Shown here: one piece after another, positions 19,141 through 28,501 of the stretch
Position numbering within the stretch: position 1 is the stretch's first letter
Layout: every line of letters begins with the position of its first letter
Source: Actinomadura sp. DC4
Lineage (GTDB): Bacteria > Actinomycetota > Actinomycetes > Streptosporangiales > Streptosporangiaceae
Assembly: GCF_030406325.1 (NCBI RefSeq)
Contig: NZ_JAUEQY010000008.1
Span: 1 to 64,000 of the forward strand
Length of the DNA: 64,000 nt
Direction of reading: 5' to 3'
Position numbers and translations under genes: made by a program
Notes under the pieces: model-generated
The model's input: the letters and a program-made list of their open reading frames with translations, nothing else
Databases searched by the model: none
Told to the model about the DNA's origin: nothing

Positions 19141-19610
19141 AGCCGACCCGTCTTTCCGTCCTGGCCGTCGCCCTGATCGTGGCGGCGGTGCTCACGTGGT
19201 CGGTGGTGCGCTTCCTGTACGGTTCGCTGCCGCTCCTGCCATGGACGATGGTCCCGTCGCTGCTGCTGCTCGCCCTGGGTGAGCTGTACACCGCGCTGGT
19301 GACGCGGGCGCGCATCCGGCGCCGCCCGGGCACCAAGCCGATCGAGCCGCTGGTCGCCGCGAGACTGGCGGCGCTGGCGAAGGCGAGCGCGCACGGCGCG
19401 GCGGTGCTGGCCGGCGTCTTCGGCGGCATGGTGATCTACCTGGCCTCGTCGCTGGACAAGCCGACGCCGCGCCGCGACTTCTTCGTGAGCGGCGGCACGG
19501 TGTTGGCGGCCGCGGCGCTGATCGTCGGCGCCCTGATCCTCGAACACGCCTGCCGTGTCCCCAAGGGCCCCGAGGACGAGGACGAACACCACTCGGCCTC
19601 GCGCATCTGA
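19137..19610 (+). CDS. DUF3180 membrane protein
   Basis: The 157-aa protein has four predicted membrane helices (about 5-25, 33-52, 85-105, 120-142) and ends in an acidic tail. It matches the DUF3180 family, which follows folK in many actinobacteria. The fixed position suggests a link with folate or the septum-envelope neighbourhood, but no function is known. The GTG start overlaps the folK stop by 4 bp, so it is the last gene of the folP operon. Confidence 0.85.
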   Translation: MKPTRLSVLAVALIVAAVLTWSVVRFLYGSLPLLPWTMVPSLLLLALGELYTALVTRARIRRRPGTKPIEPLVAARLAALAKASAHGAAVLAGVFGGMVIYLASSLDKPTPRRDFFVSGGTVLAAAALIVGALILEHACRVPKGPEDEDEHHSASRI

Positions 19611-19663
19611 TTCCGTCACCGCCGTCGCGTAGCGTTTTCTTCGGCGACGGCAGGAGGCTGTGG

Positions 19664-19999
19664 ATGGCATCGGGTGACGACCTTCGTACGATCGCGCTCG
19701 CGCTGCCCTCGGCGGAGGAGCGGCAGACCTGGGGGAGCGCGACCTTCCGGGTACGCGACAAGATCTTCGTGATCATGTCCGAGGACGGCAGCGGGGCGAG
19801 CGTGAAGGCGACGAAGGACGAGCAGTCGGCGCTGCTCGCCGAGGATCCGGAGACGTTCACCTACCCGGCGTACGTCGGGCACCACGGATGGGTCGGCGTC
19901 GACGTCGAGCGCATCGGCCTCGACCACCTCCGCGAGCTCGTCACCGAGGCCTGGCGCATGACGGCCCCGAAACGCGTGGTCAAGGACTTCGACGCTTAG
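19664..19999 (+). CDS. MmcQ/YjbR family protein
   Basis: The 111-aa protein shows the MmcQ/YjbR pattern: an N-terminal helix (DLRTIALALPSAEERQTWGS), then TFRVRDKIFVIMSEDGSGASVK and VGVDVERIGLDHLRELVTEAWRM, with a basic C-terminus. This small alpha/beta fold resembles DNA-binding CyaY-like proteins, but a specific role is not known. ATG at 19664 follows the strong site CAGGAGGCTGTGG. Its TAG stop lies in the left end of the repeat element at 19997-20133. Confidence 0.8.
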   Translation: MASGDDLRTIALALPSAEERQTWGSATFRVRDKIFVIMSEDGSGASVKATKDEQSALLAEDPETFTYPAYVGHHGWVGVDVERIGLDHLRELVTEAWRMTAPKRVVKDFDA

Positions 20000-20133
20000 C
20001 GCCTGTCCCGCTGTACGACGCCGCGCCGCGTTGTCGTCGGTCGCCGGCCGAACCAGGCCGACTTCCTCCTTCGCCTTGCGAGACGCCGCCTGGACGCCGC
20101 TCGCCACGGACGGGGACTGCGAGCCAGGCCCTA
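19997..20133. repeat. 137-bp intergenic element with imperfect terminal inverted repeats (MITE-like)
   Basis: The left end TAGCGCCTGTCCCGC (19997-20011) and the inverted right end TAGGGCCTGGCTCGC (20119-20133 read in reverse) match at 12 of 15 positions. Their core recalls the repeat at 16897-16950. The element fills the whole space between two convergent genes and supplies the TAG stop codons of both. It encodes no transposase. It is either a non-autonomous element or a conserved intergenic repeat. Confidence 0.5.
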
Positions 20134-20631
20134 GCCCACGGTCTCGTCGAGGTGGTCGGCGTAGTACTCGATCGCGCGGCGATACGCCCGTACGTGCCCG
20201 TCCTCGCTGGTGGCGGCCAGTGCCTTGAGGAGCCCGCGTACGGCCTCACGAGGCTCGCCGGCGCTGTACAGCGCCATGGCCAGGAAGGCCTGCAGCGCCG
20301 CGTCGCCGGCGAACTCCTCCAGGCCCCGGCGCAACGTCGTCAGCGCCTCGTCACGGCGGCCCAGGACCCGGAAGGTGCTCCCCAGCCCCAGCCAGGCTCC
20401 GTGCCGGTCCTCCGGCGAGAGCCCGGCGCCGCTCAGCGCCCGCTCGTAGAACGGGACGGCCTCCGCCTCGAGCCCGAGCACGTCGTGCGCCCAGGCGGTC
20501 TGGTAGGCGATCTCGGCGTCCTGCGGATGCCGGTCCGCCAGGGTCAGCAGCCGCTCGCGCGCCTGCGCCGGCTGTCCCTGTTCTCGCAGGTGTACGGCCT
20601 CGGCCAGCGCCGTGTCACGTTCGTCGCTCAC
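20131..20631 (-). CDS. Tetratricopeptide repeat protein
   Basis: The 166-aa protein consists almost wholly of TPR-type helix pairs (about four), for example AEAVHLREQGQPAQARERLL, EIAYQTAWAHDVLGLEAEAV, GAWLGLGSTFRVLGRRDEAL and AFLAMALYSAGEPREAVRGL. It has no signal or membrane segment, so a cytoplasmic scaffold is likely. The partner is unknown. Its stop codon lies within the right end of the repeat element at 19997-20133. Confidence 0.85.
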   Translation of the reverse strand: MSDERDTALAEAVHLREQGQPAQARERLLTLADRHPQDAEIAYQTAWAHDVLGLEAEAVPFYERALSGAGLSPEDRHGAWLGLGSTFRVLGRRDEALTTLRRGLEEFAGDAALQAFLAMALYSAGEPREAVRGLLKALAATSEDGHVRAYRRAIEYYADHLDETVG

Positions 20632-20695
20632 GCCGACGTACGCTGCCAGCCGCGGGCCGCCGGTGGCAAACCGCCCGGCGGCCCGGGGACGGCGG

Positions 20696-21880
20696 TCAGC
20701 CGGTGGCGAAGTCGGGGTCGAAGGTCGCAGCGGCGACCTTCATGACGTACGGGGCCTCCGCGCCGTCCTTGTTCCCGGTCGGGTTGAGGGAGTAGACCAG
20801 CACGCGGCGCAGGTCGCGGGTGGCGAACATGCCGCTCGTGTAGCCCGGCCGCGAACCCGTCTTGCCCCAGCCGGTCAGGCCGTTCGGCAGCGTCGACTTC
20901 ATCAGGCCGGCGCTGTAGCAGGCCTGGCCCGCCTCCGGGCCGATGTTGCAGTTCTCCGTGCCGGCGTACTTCACCTTCGGGACGGTGAACATCTCATCCA
21001 GCTCCGACCGCGGCACCAGACGGCCCTGGAAGATCGCCGAGATGAACCTGGCCAGGTCGGCGCTGTTGGAGATCAGGCCGCCCTCCGCCCACGGGAACGG
21101 GCTCTGCTCCGACACGTCGTGCAGGGTGGTCGTCCCGTCCTTGGTGACCGCGACGTACCCGTGGGCGTGCGGGCCGGGCAGCCGGGGGTCGTGACGGTCC
21201 AGGACGTACGTGTTGCGCAGGGACAGCGGCGCGATGACGCGCTTCTCGACCTCGTGCGCGTACGAGTGGCCGGTGATCCGCTCGATCAGCAGGCCGGCGA
21301 TGTAGTAGTTCGTGCCGTTGTAGTCCTGCAGTGTGCCGGGGGCGAACTCCATGGGGTGCGTGACCGCGTCCGCGACGATCTGGCGCGGGGTCCAGCTCTC
21401 GAGGCGGTGGTCCACGAACCACTGGGCGTCGCCCGCGCCGAGGTCGCCGCCCGGCAGTCCGCTGGTGTGGTTGAGCAGCTGGCGGATGGTGATCGTCGGG
21501 TACGAGGCCGACAGCAGCCCGGGCAGGTAGTGCTGTACCGACTTGTCCAGGTCGACGCGGCCCTCCGCGGCGAGCTGGAGCGTCACCACCGCGGTGAAGA
21601 CCTTGGAGATGCTGCCGACGCGGAAGTTCCCGTCGGCGGCGACGGGCTTCCCGGTGCGGATGTCCCGTACGCCGGATGTGCCGCTCCACTGCCCGCCCGG
21701 TCCGGTCACGTTGACCAGGGCACCGGTCACGATGGAGTTCGGCAGACCGGCGATGGCGTCCTGCATGACGGCCGGGTCGAGGGGAGGCAGCGGGTCGGTG
21801 CTCCCGAGGGCGGGAGTGGCGGCGAGCGCCGTGCTCGCGAGGGCGAGGACCGTGCCGATGGCGGCGAGATGTTTTCTCAT
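20696..21880 (-). CDS. Secreted serine hydrolase, beta-lactamase / DD-peptidase family
   Basis: The 394-aa exported protein has a signal peptide (residues 1-about 26) and the class C beta-lactamase/R61 DD-peptidase fold. The nucleophile motif is S90-I-S-K93. The third motif is a K-T-G in GWGKTGSRPGYTSG. The second motif, normally Y-x-N, reads Y186-N187-G188 (in DYNGTNYYIAG), so the usual Asn is replaced or shifted. Family members include DD-carboxypeptidases, esterases and D-aminopeptidases. The true reaction is uncertain. The frame is open far upstream of the chosen ATG, but MRKHLAAIGTVLALAS is a clear signal peptide. Confidence 0.85.
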   Translation of the reverse strand: MRKHLAAIGTVLALASTALAATPALGSTDPLPPLDPAVMQDAIAGLPNSIVTGALVNVTGPGGQWSGTSGVRDIRTGKPVAADGNFRVGSISKVFTAVVTLQLAAEGRVDLDKSVQHYLPGLLSASYPTITIRQLLNHTSGLPGGDLGAGDAQWFVDHRLESWTPRQIVADAVTHPMEFAPGTLQDYNGTNYYIAGLLIERITGHSYAHEVEKRVIAPLSLRNTYVLDRHDPRLPGPHAHGYVAVTKDGTTTLHDVSEQSPFPWAEGGLISNSADLARFISAIFQGRLVPRSELDEMFTVPKVKYAGTENCNIGPEAGQACYSAGLMKSTLPNGLTGWGKTGSRPGYTSGMFATRDLRRVLVYSLNPTGNKDGAEAPYVMKVAAATFDPDFATG

Positions 21881-22024
21881 GGGCCTTATCGTGCGGCTCC
21901 GGGGCGGTCGAGCGGATCGCCGGGCGCACCGATCTTGGAGGCTCGCCCGCACGAGCGAGACGGGCCCCGCATCTCCGTCGTACGGGCGAGGCGCGGCGCG
22001 CCCACCTCGCCGGATACTGGGGCC

Positions 22025-23155
22025 GTGCGCATCTCCCGACAGCGGATCATCGACGCCTACCTCCCCGACGCCGTCGTCGCGCTGCTCGTCCTCGCCGTGC
22101 TCTACGCGCCCCTCGTGATCCCGCGCGCCAGCCAGCCCGGCCCCTTCTCGCCGTGGGCCTGGGTGCTCATGGCCACTTCGGCGCTGCCGCTCGTCTGGCG
22201 GCGGCGGGCACCGATGCTCTGCATCGCTGTCATCTTCGTCTCGCTGGTCGCCTACAACGTCGTGCACCACGTGCCCAACCAGCCGATCGCCTGGGGCCTC
22301 CTCGTCGCGGCGTACTCCATCGCCTGGGGCGGCCGTCGCTCGCAGCAGGTCATCGTCCTGGTCATCATGGGCTGTACCGCCCTCGTCATGTCCAAGAGCC
22401 TCACCACCAGCATGATCGGGCTGCTCACCACCACGTGCGCCTACATTCTCGGGATCATGGCCCGGCGGCGGGAGATCCGGCTGCAGGCCCTCGCGCGAAG
22501 GGCCGGCGAGATGGAGCGCGAGCGCGAACTGGACCTCGCCCGCGCCGCGACCGGCGAGCGTGCCCGGATCGCCCGCGACATGCACGACATCCTGGCCCAC
22601 GCCGTCAGCCTCATGGTCGTCCAGGCCGAGGCCGGGCCGGTCGTCGTACGGACCGATCCGGAGCGCGCCGAGCGTGCCTTCGACGCCATCGCCGGCGCCG
22701 GCCGCGACGCGATGGTCCAGCTCCGCCGCATGCTCGGCGTCCTCAAGGACGAGGGGGAGGAGAAACCGCGGGCGCCGCAGCCCACGGTCGCCGGTGTGCC
22801 GGACCTCGTGGCCCAGGTCGGCGGGACCCCCGGCCTGAACGTCGAGCTCCGGACCTCGGGCGATCCGCACCCGCTGACCGCCGACGCCGAGGTCGCCGCG
22901 TACCGGATCGTGCAGGAGGCCCTCACCAACACGGTGAAGCACGCCGCCGCGACCCGGGCGACCGTACGCCTCGACTGGACCGACGCCGAGCTCCGGATCA
23001 CGGTCACCGACGACGGGTGCGGGGAGAGCGGGCCGCCGGGGTACGGACTGGTCGGCATCCGCGAGCGCGCCGCGGCCTGCGGGGGCACCGCCGAGGCGGG
23101 CCCGATCGAGGGAGGCGGTCACCGGGTGACCGCCGCGTTGAGGGTGGGCGCGTGA
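22025..23155 (+). CDS. Two-component sensor histidine kinase, NarL-partner type
   Basis: The 376-aa kinase has about four to five membrane helices in residues 14-145. A short coiled coil and a HisKA_3 dimerisation domain follow, with H187 in RIARDMHDILAHAVS as phosphoacceptor. The HATPase domain has N-box EALTNTVKHAA and G-box DDGCGESGPPGYGLVGIRERA. No large sensor domain is present, so the signal is probably sensed in or near the membrane. It overlaps the response regulator by 4 bp. GTG at 22025 was chosen because the hydrophobic region follows directly. Confidence 0.92.
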   Translation: MRISRQRIIDAYLPDAVVALLVLAVLYAPLVIPRASQPGPFSPWAWVLMATSALPLVWRRRAPMLCIAVIFVSLVAYNVVHHVPNQPIAWGLLVAAYSIAWGGRRSQQVIVLVIMGCTALVMSKSLTTSMIGLLTTTCAYILGIMARRREIRLQALARRAGEMERERELDLARAATGERARIARDMHDILAHAVSLMVVQAEAGPVVVRTDPERAERAFDAIAGAGRDAMVQLRRMLGVLKDEGEEKPRAPQPTVAGVPDLVAQVGGTPGLNVELRTSGDPHPLTADAEVAAYRIVQEALTNTVKHAAATRATVRLDWTDAELRITVTDDGCGESGPPGYGLVGIRERAAACGGTAEAGPIEGGGHRVTAALRVGA

Positions 23156-23808
23156 GCATTCGCGTGGTGATCGCCGATGACCAGGAGCTCGTACGCAGCG
23201 GTTTCGCGATGATCCTGGAGGCGCAGCCGGACATCGAGGTGGTCGCCGAGGCCTCCGACGGGAACGCCGCGCTGGCCGCCGTACGCGAGCACCACCCGGA
23301 CGTCGTCCTCCTCGACATCCGCATGCCGAACCTCGACGGCATCGAGGCCGCCCGCGTCGTCTGCGCCACGACCGACTGCCGGGTACTCATGCTGACGACG
23401 TTCGACCAGGACGACTATGTGTACGACGCGCTGTACGGGGGAGCGAGCGGCTTCCTGCTGAAGGACGTCCGCCGCGACGACCTCGTGCACGCGGTACGCG
23501 TCGTGGCCGCCGGCGAGTCGCTGCTGGCCCCGACGATCACCCGCCGCCTGATCTCGGACCTGACCGCGCGCCGCCCCCGCCCGAGCACGTCCCAGGGCCT
23601 GGAATGCCTGACGACCCGCGAACGTGAGACGCTGAAGCTCCTGGGCCGCGGCCTGTCGAACGCCGAGATCGCGGTCGCCATGGTGGTGAGCGAGCACACG
23701 GTGAAGACCCACGTGAGCAACGTCCTCGGCAAACTCGGCCTCCGCGACCGAGTCCAGGCCGTCATCGCGGCGTACGAGTCGGGCCTGATCTCCCCAGGCG
23801 CGGCGTAG
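23152..23808 (+). CDS. Response regulator, NarL/FixJ family
   Basis: The 218-aa regulator has a receiver domain (D9, D10, phosphoacceptor D55 in VVLLDIRMPN, lysine in FLLKDVRRDDL) and a LuxR-type helix-turn-helix (LTTREREThen-like block followed by GLSNAEIAVAMVVSEHTVKT and HVSNVLGKLGLRDRVQAV). It is the partner of the kinase it overlaps. It closely resembles the second regulator at 34161-34832. Target genes are not evident; no matching operator was found. Confidence 0.93.
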   Translation: MSIRVVIADDQELVRSGFAMILEAQPDIEVVAEASDGNAALAAVREHHPDVVLLDIRMPNLDGIEAARVVCATTDCRVLMLTTFDQDDYVYDALYGGASGFLLKDVRRDDLVHAVRVVAAGESLLAPTITRRLISDLTARRPRPSTSQGLECLTTRERETLKLLGRGLSNAEIAVAMVVSEHTVKTHVSNVLGKLGLRDRVQAVIAAYESGLISPGAA

Positions 23809-24972
23809 CTACTTGTCGACGTCGCCGACGACGAAGAACATCGAGCCCAGGATGGCGATCATGTCGGCGACCAGGTTGCCGGGCAGCATCTCCGTCAGCA
23901 CCTGCAGGTTGTTGAACGACGCCGAGCGCAGCTTCAGCCGCCACGGTGTCTTCTCGCCCCGGGACACGAGGTAGTAGCCGTTGATGCCCAGAGGGTTCTC
24001 CGTCCAGGCGTACGTGTGGCCCTCCGGCACCTTCAGGACCTTCGGCAGGCGCTGGTTGATCGGGCCCTGCGGCAGGGACGCGAGCTTCTCCACGCACGCC
24101 TCGGCCAGGTCCAGTGACACGTACACCTGCTCCAGCAGGCACTCGAACCGGGCCAGGCAGTCGCCCTCGGTGCGGGTCGGGACGCGGAGCACGTCGGCCA
24201 GTTCGCCGTAGGCGAGGTACGGCTCGTCGCGGCGCAGGTCGAAGTCGACGCCGGCGGCGCGGGCGATCGGGCCGGACACGCCGTACTGCTCGATCTGCTC
24301 GCGCGTCAGCACGCCGACGCCGCGGGTGCGGGCGCGGAAGATCTCGTTGCCCATGATGAGCCGATCGATCTGGGCGACCCCGCGGCGTGCGGCGGTGACG
24401 GCCTCGGTCACGCGGCCCAGCCAGCCCGCCGGCAGGTCCTCCTTCAGGCCGCCGACGCGGTTGAACATGTAGTGCATCCGGCCGCCGGAGATCTCCTCCA
24501 TGACCCGCTGCAACTGCTCGCGTTCGGTGAAGGCGTAGAACATCGGCGTGATCGCGCCGATCTCCAGGGGGTAGGAGCCGAGGAACATCAGGTGGTTGAG
24601 CACCCGGTTCAGCTCGGCGAGGAGCGTACGGGCCCAGACCGCGCGTACCGGCACCTCCATGCCCAGCATCCGCTCGACCGCCGTGACGACGCCCAGCTCG
24701 CTGGCGAACGCCGACAGCCAGTCGTGCCGGTTGGCCAGCACGATGATCTGCCGGTAGTCGCGGACCTCGAAGAGCTTCTCCGCCCCCCGGTGCATGTAGC
24801 CGATGATCGGCTCGGCGGCGGAGATGCGCTCGCCGTCGAGGGTGACCTTCAGGCGCAGCACGCCGTGTGTCGAAGGGTGCTGGGGGCCGATGTTGAGCGT
24901 CATGTCCTCGGTCGCGAGGTCCTTGACCCCGGCCCCCACGCCAACGATGCGCTCAATACTCACAAGGCCCAT
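23809..24972 (-). CDS. nuoD: Orphan NADH-quinone oxidoreductase subunit D (NuoD)
   Basis: The 387-aa protein matches the 49-kDa subunit of complex I that lines the quinone site. [51 protein letters not shown] and [20 protein letters not shown] are characteristic. It resembles the shorter NuoD copies of partial second nuo clusters in actinobacteria. No other nuo gene lies in the window. The ATG at 24972 is chosen for homology, while GTG at 24963 is an alternative and neither has a good ribosome site. An NDUFAF7-like methyltransferase lies 7 kb away. Confidence 0.92.
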   Translation of the reverse strand: MGLVSIERIVGVGAGVKDLATEDMTLNIGPQHPSTHGVLRLKVTLDGERISAAEPIIGYMHRGAEKLFEVRDYRQIIVLANRHDWLSAFASELGVVTAVERMLGMEVPVRAVWARTLLAELNRVLNHLMFLGSYPLEIGAITPMFYAFTEREQLQRVMEEISGGRMHYMFNRVGGLKEDLPAGWLGRVTEAVTAARRGVAQIDRLIMGNEIFRARTRGVGVLTREQIEQYGVSGPIARAAGVDFDLRRDEPYLAYGELADVLRVPTRTEGDCLARFECLLEQVYVSLDLAEACVEKLASLPQGPINQRLPKVLKVPEGHTYAWTENPLGINGYYLVSRGEKTPWRLKLRSASFNNLQVLTEMLPGNLVADMIAILGSMFFVVGDVDK

Positions 24973-25206
24973 CGTGCCACGCCGGGTCTCGCGGAATGCC
25001 TCCCCGTTGAGGTTGACTTGTCCGCGTTGGCGGCAACGCTGACTTCTACGCCGTAAGACGGCCGGGAATCCGGCTGAGCCGTACCGAGGGGGAGAGCACG
25101 CCCCATTGCTAGCCTGGGGACCCTCGCCCACGCCCACGACCACGAGAGGGGAGCGGCGTCCCTGCTCCGGCACACCACCGCCCGGAGCACACACGCCCGA
25201 TGCCCG

Positions 25207-25869
25207 ATGAACGCTGGTGATCCCTACCCGGTCCCGGGCGAGCCACAGGACCTGCCGCCGGGCAAACCGCGCATTCTGCCGCACGGCTCACTGGCGGTGC
25301 CACAGCGCGGTCCGCTGCCCCCGGCGCCCGCGCCGAGCGGTCCGTCGGGGCCCTCGCCCGTGCCGATCGGCGGCCGGGCCGAGCAGGCCTTCGACCCGCC
25401 GTCCGGGATGACCTGGGCCCGCGTGTCGCCCCGGCTCACCTGGCACCGGCGCATCGCCGTGCTGCTGTGGGCCCTCCCGGTCACGATCATCGGCGCGTTC
25501 GTCCTCTCCCGCATGAGCGGGCTGCTCGGCGGCCTGATCTGGCTCGCGGTGATCGTCGTCGGCTGTGGGATGGGCTGGATCGTGGCCGAGCTGGTCTACC
25601 GCTCGTGGGGTTTCGCCGAGCGCGCCGACGACCTGCTGGTCACGCACGGCTTCTTCGTCAAGCACCTCGTCGTCGTGCCGTACGGCCGCATGCAGTACGT
25701 CGACGTGACGGCCGGGCTGCTGGAGCAGTGGCTGGGCGTCGCGACCGTACGCCTGCACACCGCCGCCGCGGCCACCGACGCGCGTATCCCCGGTCTGCCC
25801 GCCCGCGACGCCGCCGTCCTGCGTGACCGGCTCGCGCAGAAGGGCGAAGCGAGGTCGATCGGCCTGTGA
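25207..25869 (+). CDS. Bacterial PH domain membrane protein (YdbS-like)
   Basis: The 220-aa protein begins with a Pro-rich cytoplasmic tail (1-65), then two membrane helices (about 79-97 and 104-125), then one bacterial pleckstrin-like (bPH2) domain with the signature [10 protein letters not shown][14 protein letters not shown]. This is the YdbS half of the Bacillus YdbS/YdbT pair, which affects resistance to some bacteriocins. It overlaps the YdbT-like gene by 4 bp. The ATG lacks a clear ribosome site. Confidence 0.87.
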   Translation: MNAGDPYPVPGEPQDLPPGKPRILPHGSLAVPQRGPLPPAPAPSGPSGPSPVPIGGRAEQAFDPPSGMTWARVSPRLTWHRRIAVLLWALPVTIIGAFVLSRMSGLLGGLIWLAVIVVGCGMGWIVAELVYRSWGFAERADDLLVTHGFFVKHLVVVPYGRMQYVDVTAGLLEQWLGVATVRLHTAAAATDARIPGLPARDAAVLRDRLAQKGEARSIGL

Positions 25870-27314
25870 GCATGGGACCGCCCTACGGGCCCCCGCCCGG
25901 CCACCGGCCCCCGTACGGACCAGGACCGCCCGGCTCATACGGCCCGCCCGGCCCGTACCCCTACGGTCCCCAGTACGGTCCACCGCCCAAGCCCCCGGTG
26001 CACTTCTCCCAGGGCGTCCACCGCCTGCACGCCTCCACCGCGGTGATCAACGCCCTGTCCGCGCTGGTGATCGTGTTCGTGCTCGGCGGCTACTCACTGC
26101 TGATCACCCAGACGGCGACCGGCATCGGCCTCGTGCTGACGCCGCGCTCGCTCGCGCGGTTCGTGCTGGTCATGATGCCGGTCACGGCCGTCGCGGCGAT
26201 CGTGGGCTTCTGGACCTGGTGGTCGACGAAGTTCCACATCGCCGGCGACGACCTCGTCGTGGAGACCGGCATCCTGCGCCGCCGCAGCCGCCGGGTACCG
26301 CTCTCGCGCGTCCAGGCGGTCGACGTCGTACGCCCCCTCGTCACCCGCATCTTCGGCCTGGCCGAGGTACGCGTCGAGCTGGCCGGAGGCGACGAGGCGG
26401 AGACCAAGTTCCGCTACCTCTCCCGCGCGCTGGGCGAGCAGCTGCGCGCCGAACTCCTGGCCCGCGCCGCCGGACTGCCCGGCCACACGCCCGAGGCGCC
26501 CGAGCGGCCGTACTGGCGGGTCGGTTTCGGCTCGCTGCTCGGTTCGCAGCTGCTCAAGCTGCCGGTGATCGGCGGGCTGGCCCTGTTCGTGGCGCTGCTG
26601 GCGTTCGGCGTGGTGTTCGGCGAGCTGAGCGTCCTGGCCGCCGCGCTGCCCGTGCTCCTGGGCCTGGCGCGCGGCGTGATCGCCCCGCTGGTCATGCACA
26701 CCAACTTCAAGGCCGCCCTGTCACCCGACGGCCTGCGGCTGCGCTACGGGCTGATGGAGACGCGGATGCAGACCGTGCCGCCGGGCCGGGTGCAGGCCGT
26801 ACGCGTGATCGAGCCGCTGCTCTGGCGCGGGTACGGCTGGGCGCGGCTGGACGTCACCGTGGCCGGGTACGTCGGCGACCGGCAGGTCCTGTCCTCGGTC
26901 CTGCTGCCGGTCGCGCCCCGGCACGTCGTCTTCCAGCTCGTCGGGCTGATCTTCCCGGGCATCAACGCCGAGGCCGTGCCCCTGCTGCCCGCGCGGCGCT
27001 CGTGGCTGCGCTCGCCGTTCGGCAAGGGCGCGGCAGGCACCGACGACGCGATCTTCGTCACCCAGCGCGGCCGGATGTGCCGCCGCCTCGACGTGATCGC
27101 CCACGCGCGGGCGCAGAGCGTACGCCTGACGTCGGGGCCGCTGCAGCGGCTGCTGGGCCTGGGCACCGTCCACGTCGACGCGCCTCCCGGCCCGGTCCAG
27201 GTCACCGCGGAGAACCGCGACCTCGGCGAGGCGCGGGCGATCGTGGAGTCCGCCGCGGGCCGCGCGTACCGGGCCCGCGCCGCCGACCAGCGCACCGACC
27301 GATGGGCGACCTGA
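25866..27314 (+). CDS. Bacterial PH domain membrane protein with repeated domains (YdbT-like)
   Basis: The 482-aa protein starts with a Pro/Gly/Tyr-rich tail (1-45). Two membrane helices (about 58-80 and 95-117) and a first bPH2 domain (DLVVETGILRRRSRRVPLSR) follow. A second helix pair (about 235-280) leads to a second bPH2 domain (GLRLRYGLMETRMQTVPPGR), and a third partial domain sits at the C-terminus (VTQRGRMCRRLDVIAHARAQ). This is the larger YdbT-type partner of the gene it overlaps. The two probably form a membrane complex. The role is unknown. Confidence 0.87.
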   Translation: MSMGPPYGPPPGHRPPYGPGPPGSYGPPGPYPYGPQYGPPPKPPVHFSQGVHRLHASTAVINALSALVIVFVLGGYSLLITQTATGIGLVLTPRSLARFVLVMMPVTAVAAIVGFWTWWSTKFHIAGDDLVVETGILRRRSRRVPLSRVQAVDVVRPLVTRIFGLAEVRVELAGGDEAETKFRYLSRALGEQLRAELLARAAGLPGHTPEAPERPYWRVGFGSLLGSQLLKLPVIGGLALFVALLAFGVVFGELSVLAAALPVLLGLARGVIAPLVMHTNFKAALSPDGLRLRYGLMETRMQTVPPGRVQAVRVIEPLLWRGYGWARLDVTVAGYVGDRQVLSSVLLPVAPRHVVFQLVGLIFPGINAEAVPLLPARRSWLRSPFGKGAAGTDDAIFVTQRGRMCRRLDVIAHARAQSVRLTSGPLQRLLGLGTVHVDAPPGPVQVTAENRDLGEARAIVESAAGRAYRARAADQRTDRWAT

Positions 27315-27316
27315 AC

Positions 27317-28495
27317 ATGCGCTATGACCCGTGGTCTCCGGACTTCGTCGCCGACCCGTACCCCGCGTACGCCGAGCTGCGCCGCGACCGGCCCGTCTTC
27401 TTCGACGAGCCGACCGGCCAGTGGGTGGTCACGCGCCACGAGGACGTCAACGCGCTGCTGCGCGACCGCCGCCTCGGCCGGTCCTACCTCCACGTCGCCA
27501 CGCACGAGGAGTTCGGCCGGCCGGACGAGCCGGAGTTCCTGGCGCCGTTCTGGAGCCTCGTCCGCGCGGGCATGCTCGACGTCGAGCCGCCGGACCACAC
27601 CCGGCTGCGGCGGCTGGTCTCCAAGGCGTTCACACCGCGCATGGTCGAGGGCCTGCGGACCCGCATCCGCGAGCTGGCCGGGGACCTGGCCCGGGGCCTG
27701 GCCGAGCGCGGCGGAGGCGACCTGCTCGCCGAGGTGGCCGAGCCCCTGCCGGTGACCGTGATCGCCGAGATGCTCGGCATCCCCGAGGCGGACCGCCCGC
27801 TGCTGCGCCCCTGGTCGGCCCAGATCTGCGGCATGTACGAGCTGGACCCCGCGGACGACGTCCAGCGCACGGCGGTCCGCGCGTCGGAGGAGTTCTCGGC
27901 CTGCCTGCGCGACCTGGCGAGGCACACGAAGGGCGACAACCTGATCGCCGCGCTCGCCGCCGTCGAGGGCCTGACCGAGGACGAGCTGGTCGGCACCTGC
28001 GTGCTGCTGCTCAACGCGGGCCACGAGGCGACGGTCAACGCCACCGGGAACGCCTGGTGGGCGCTGTTCCGCAACCCGGACCAGCTCGCCCGCCTGCGCG
28101 CCGACCACGGCCTGATCCCGACGGCGGTCGAGGAGCTCCTGCGCTACGACACCCCGGCGCCGATGTTCGAGCGCTGGGTGCTGGAGGACGTGGAGGTGGC
28201 GGGCGTACGGGTGCCGCGCGGCGCGGAGGTGGCCCTGCAGTTCGCCTCGGCCAACCGCGACCCGGAGGTCTTCGCCGACCCCGGCGCCCTGGACCTGTCC
28301 CGCGACCCGAACCCCCACATCGGCTTCGGCGCGGGCATCCACTTCTGCCTGGGCGCGCCCCTGGCCCGGATCGAACTGGCCGAGTCGATGAGCGCCGTCC
28401 TGCGCGCGGCCCCGGACCTGCGCCTGACGGCCGAGCCGAAGTGGAAGCCGGGCTTCATCTTGCGTGGCCTGGAGTCGCTTCCCGTCGAGGTATGA
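27317..28495 (+). CDS. Cytochrome P450
   Basis: The 392-aa soluble bacterial P450 has the I-helix LLNAGHEATVNATGN (oxygen activation, Glu/Ala-Thr pair), the K-helix E-L-L-R in VEELLRYDTPAPM, and heme ligand C344 in GFGAGIHFCLGAPLARIEL. The redox partner and substrate are unknown. ATG at 27317 is used. An in-frame ATG at 27302 overlaps the preceding gene. The last codons were changed by the islet insertion: the end now reads LESLPVEV and TGA, while the displaced original end (LESLPVEL, TAA) is preserved at 31851-31891. Confidence 0.93.
   Translation: MRYDPWSPDFVADPYPAYAELRRDRPVFFDEPTGQWVVTRHEDVNALLRDRRLGRSYLHVATHEEFGRPDEPEFLAPFWSLVRAGMLDVEPPDHTRLRRLVSKAFTPRMVEGLRTRIRELAGDLARGLAERGGGDLLAEVAEPLPVTVIAEMLGIPEADRPLLRPWSAQICGMYELDPADDVQRTAVRASEEFSACLRDLARHTKGDNLIAALAAVEGLTEDELVGTCVLLLNAGHEATVNATGNAWWALFRNPDQLARLRADHGLIPTAVEELLRYDTPAPMFERWVLEDVEVAGVRVPRGAEVALQFASANRDPEVFADPGALDLSRDPNPHIGFGAGIHFCLGAPLARIELAESMSAVLRAAPDLRLTAEPKWKPGFILRGLESLPVEV
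28455..28489 (+). repeat. Left 35-bp direct repeat of the islet (att-like)
   Basis: The 35 bases at 28455-28489, starting TCATCTTGCGTGGCCTGGAG, are identical to 31851-31885. On the plus strand they encode the P450 C-terminal ILRGLESLPVE. Read on the minus strand they encode RREATPGHAR followed by a stop, the C-terminus of the methyltransferase beyond the islet. Identity ends exactly at the first base of the last P450 codon difference. Confidence 0.9.
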
Positions 28496-28501
28496 CGGAG
28501 G

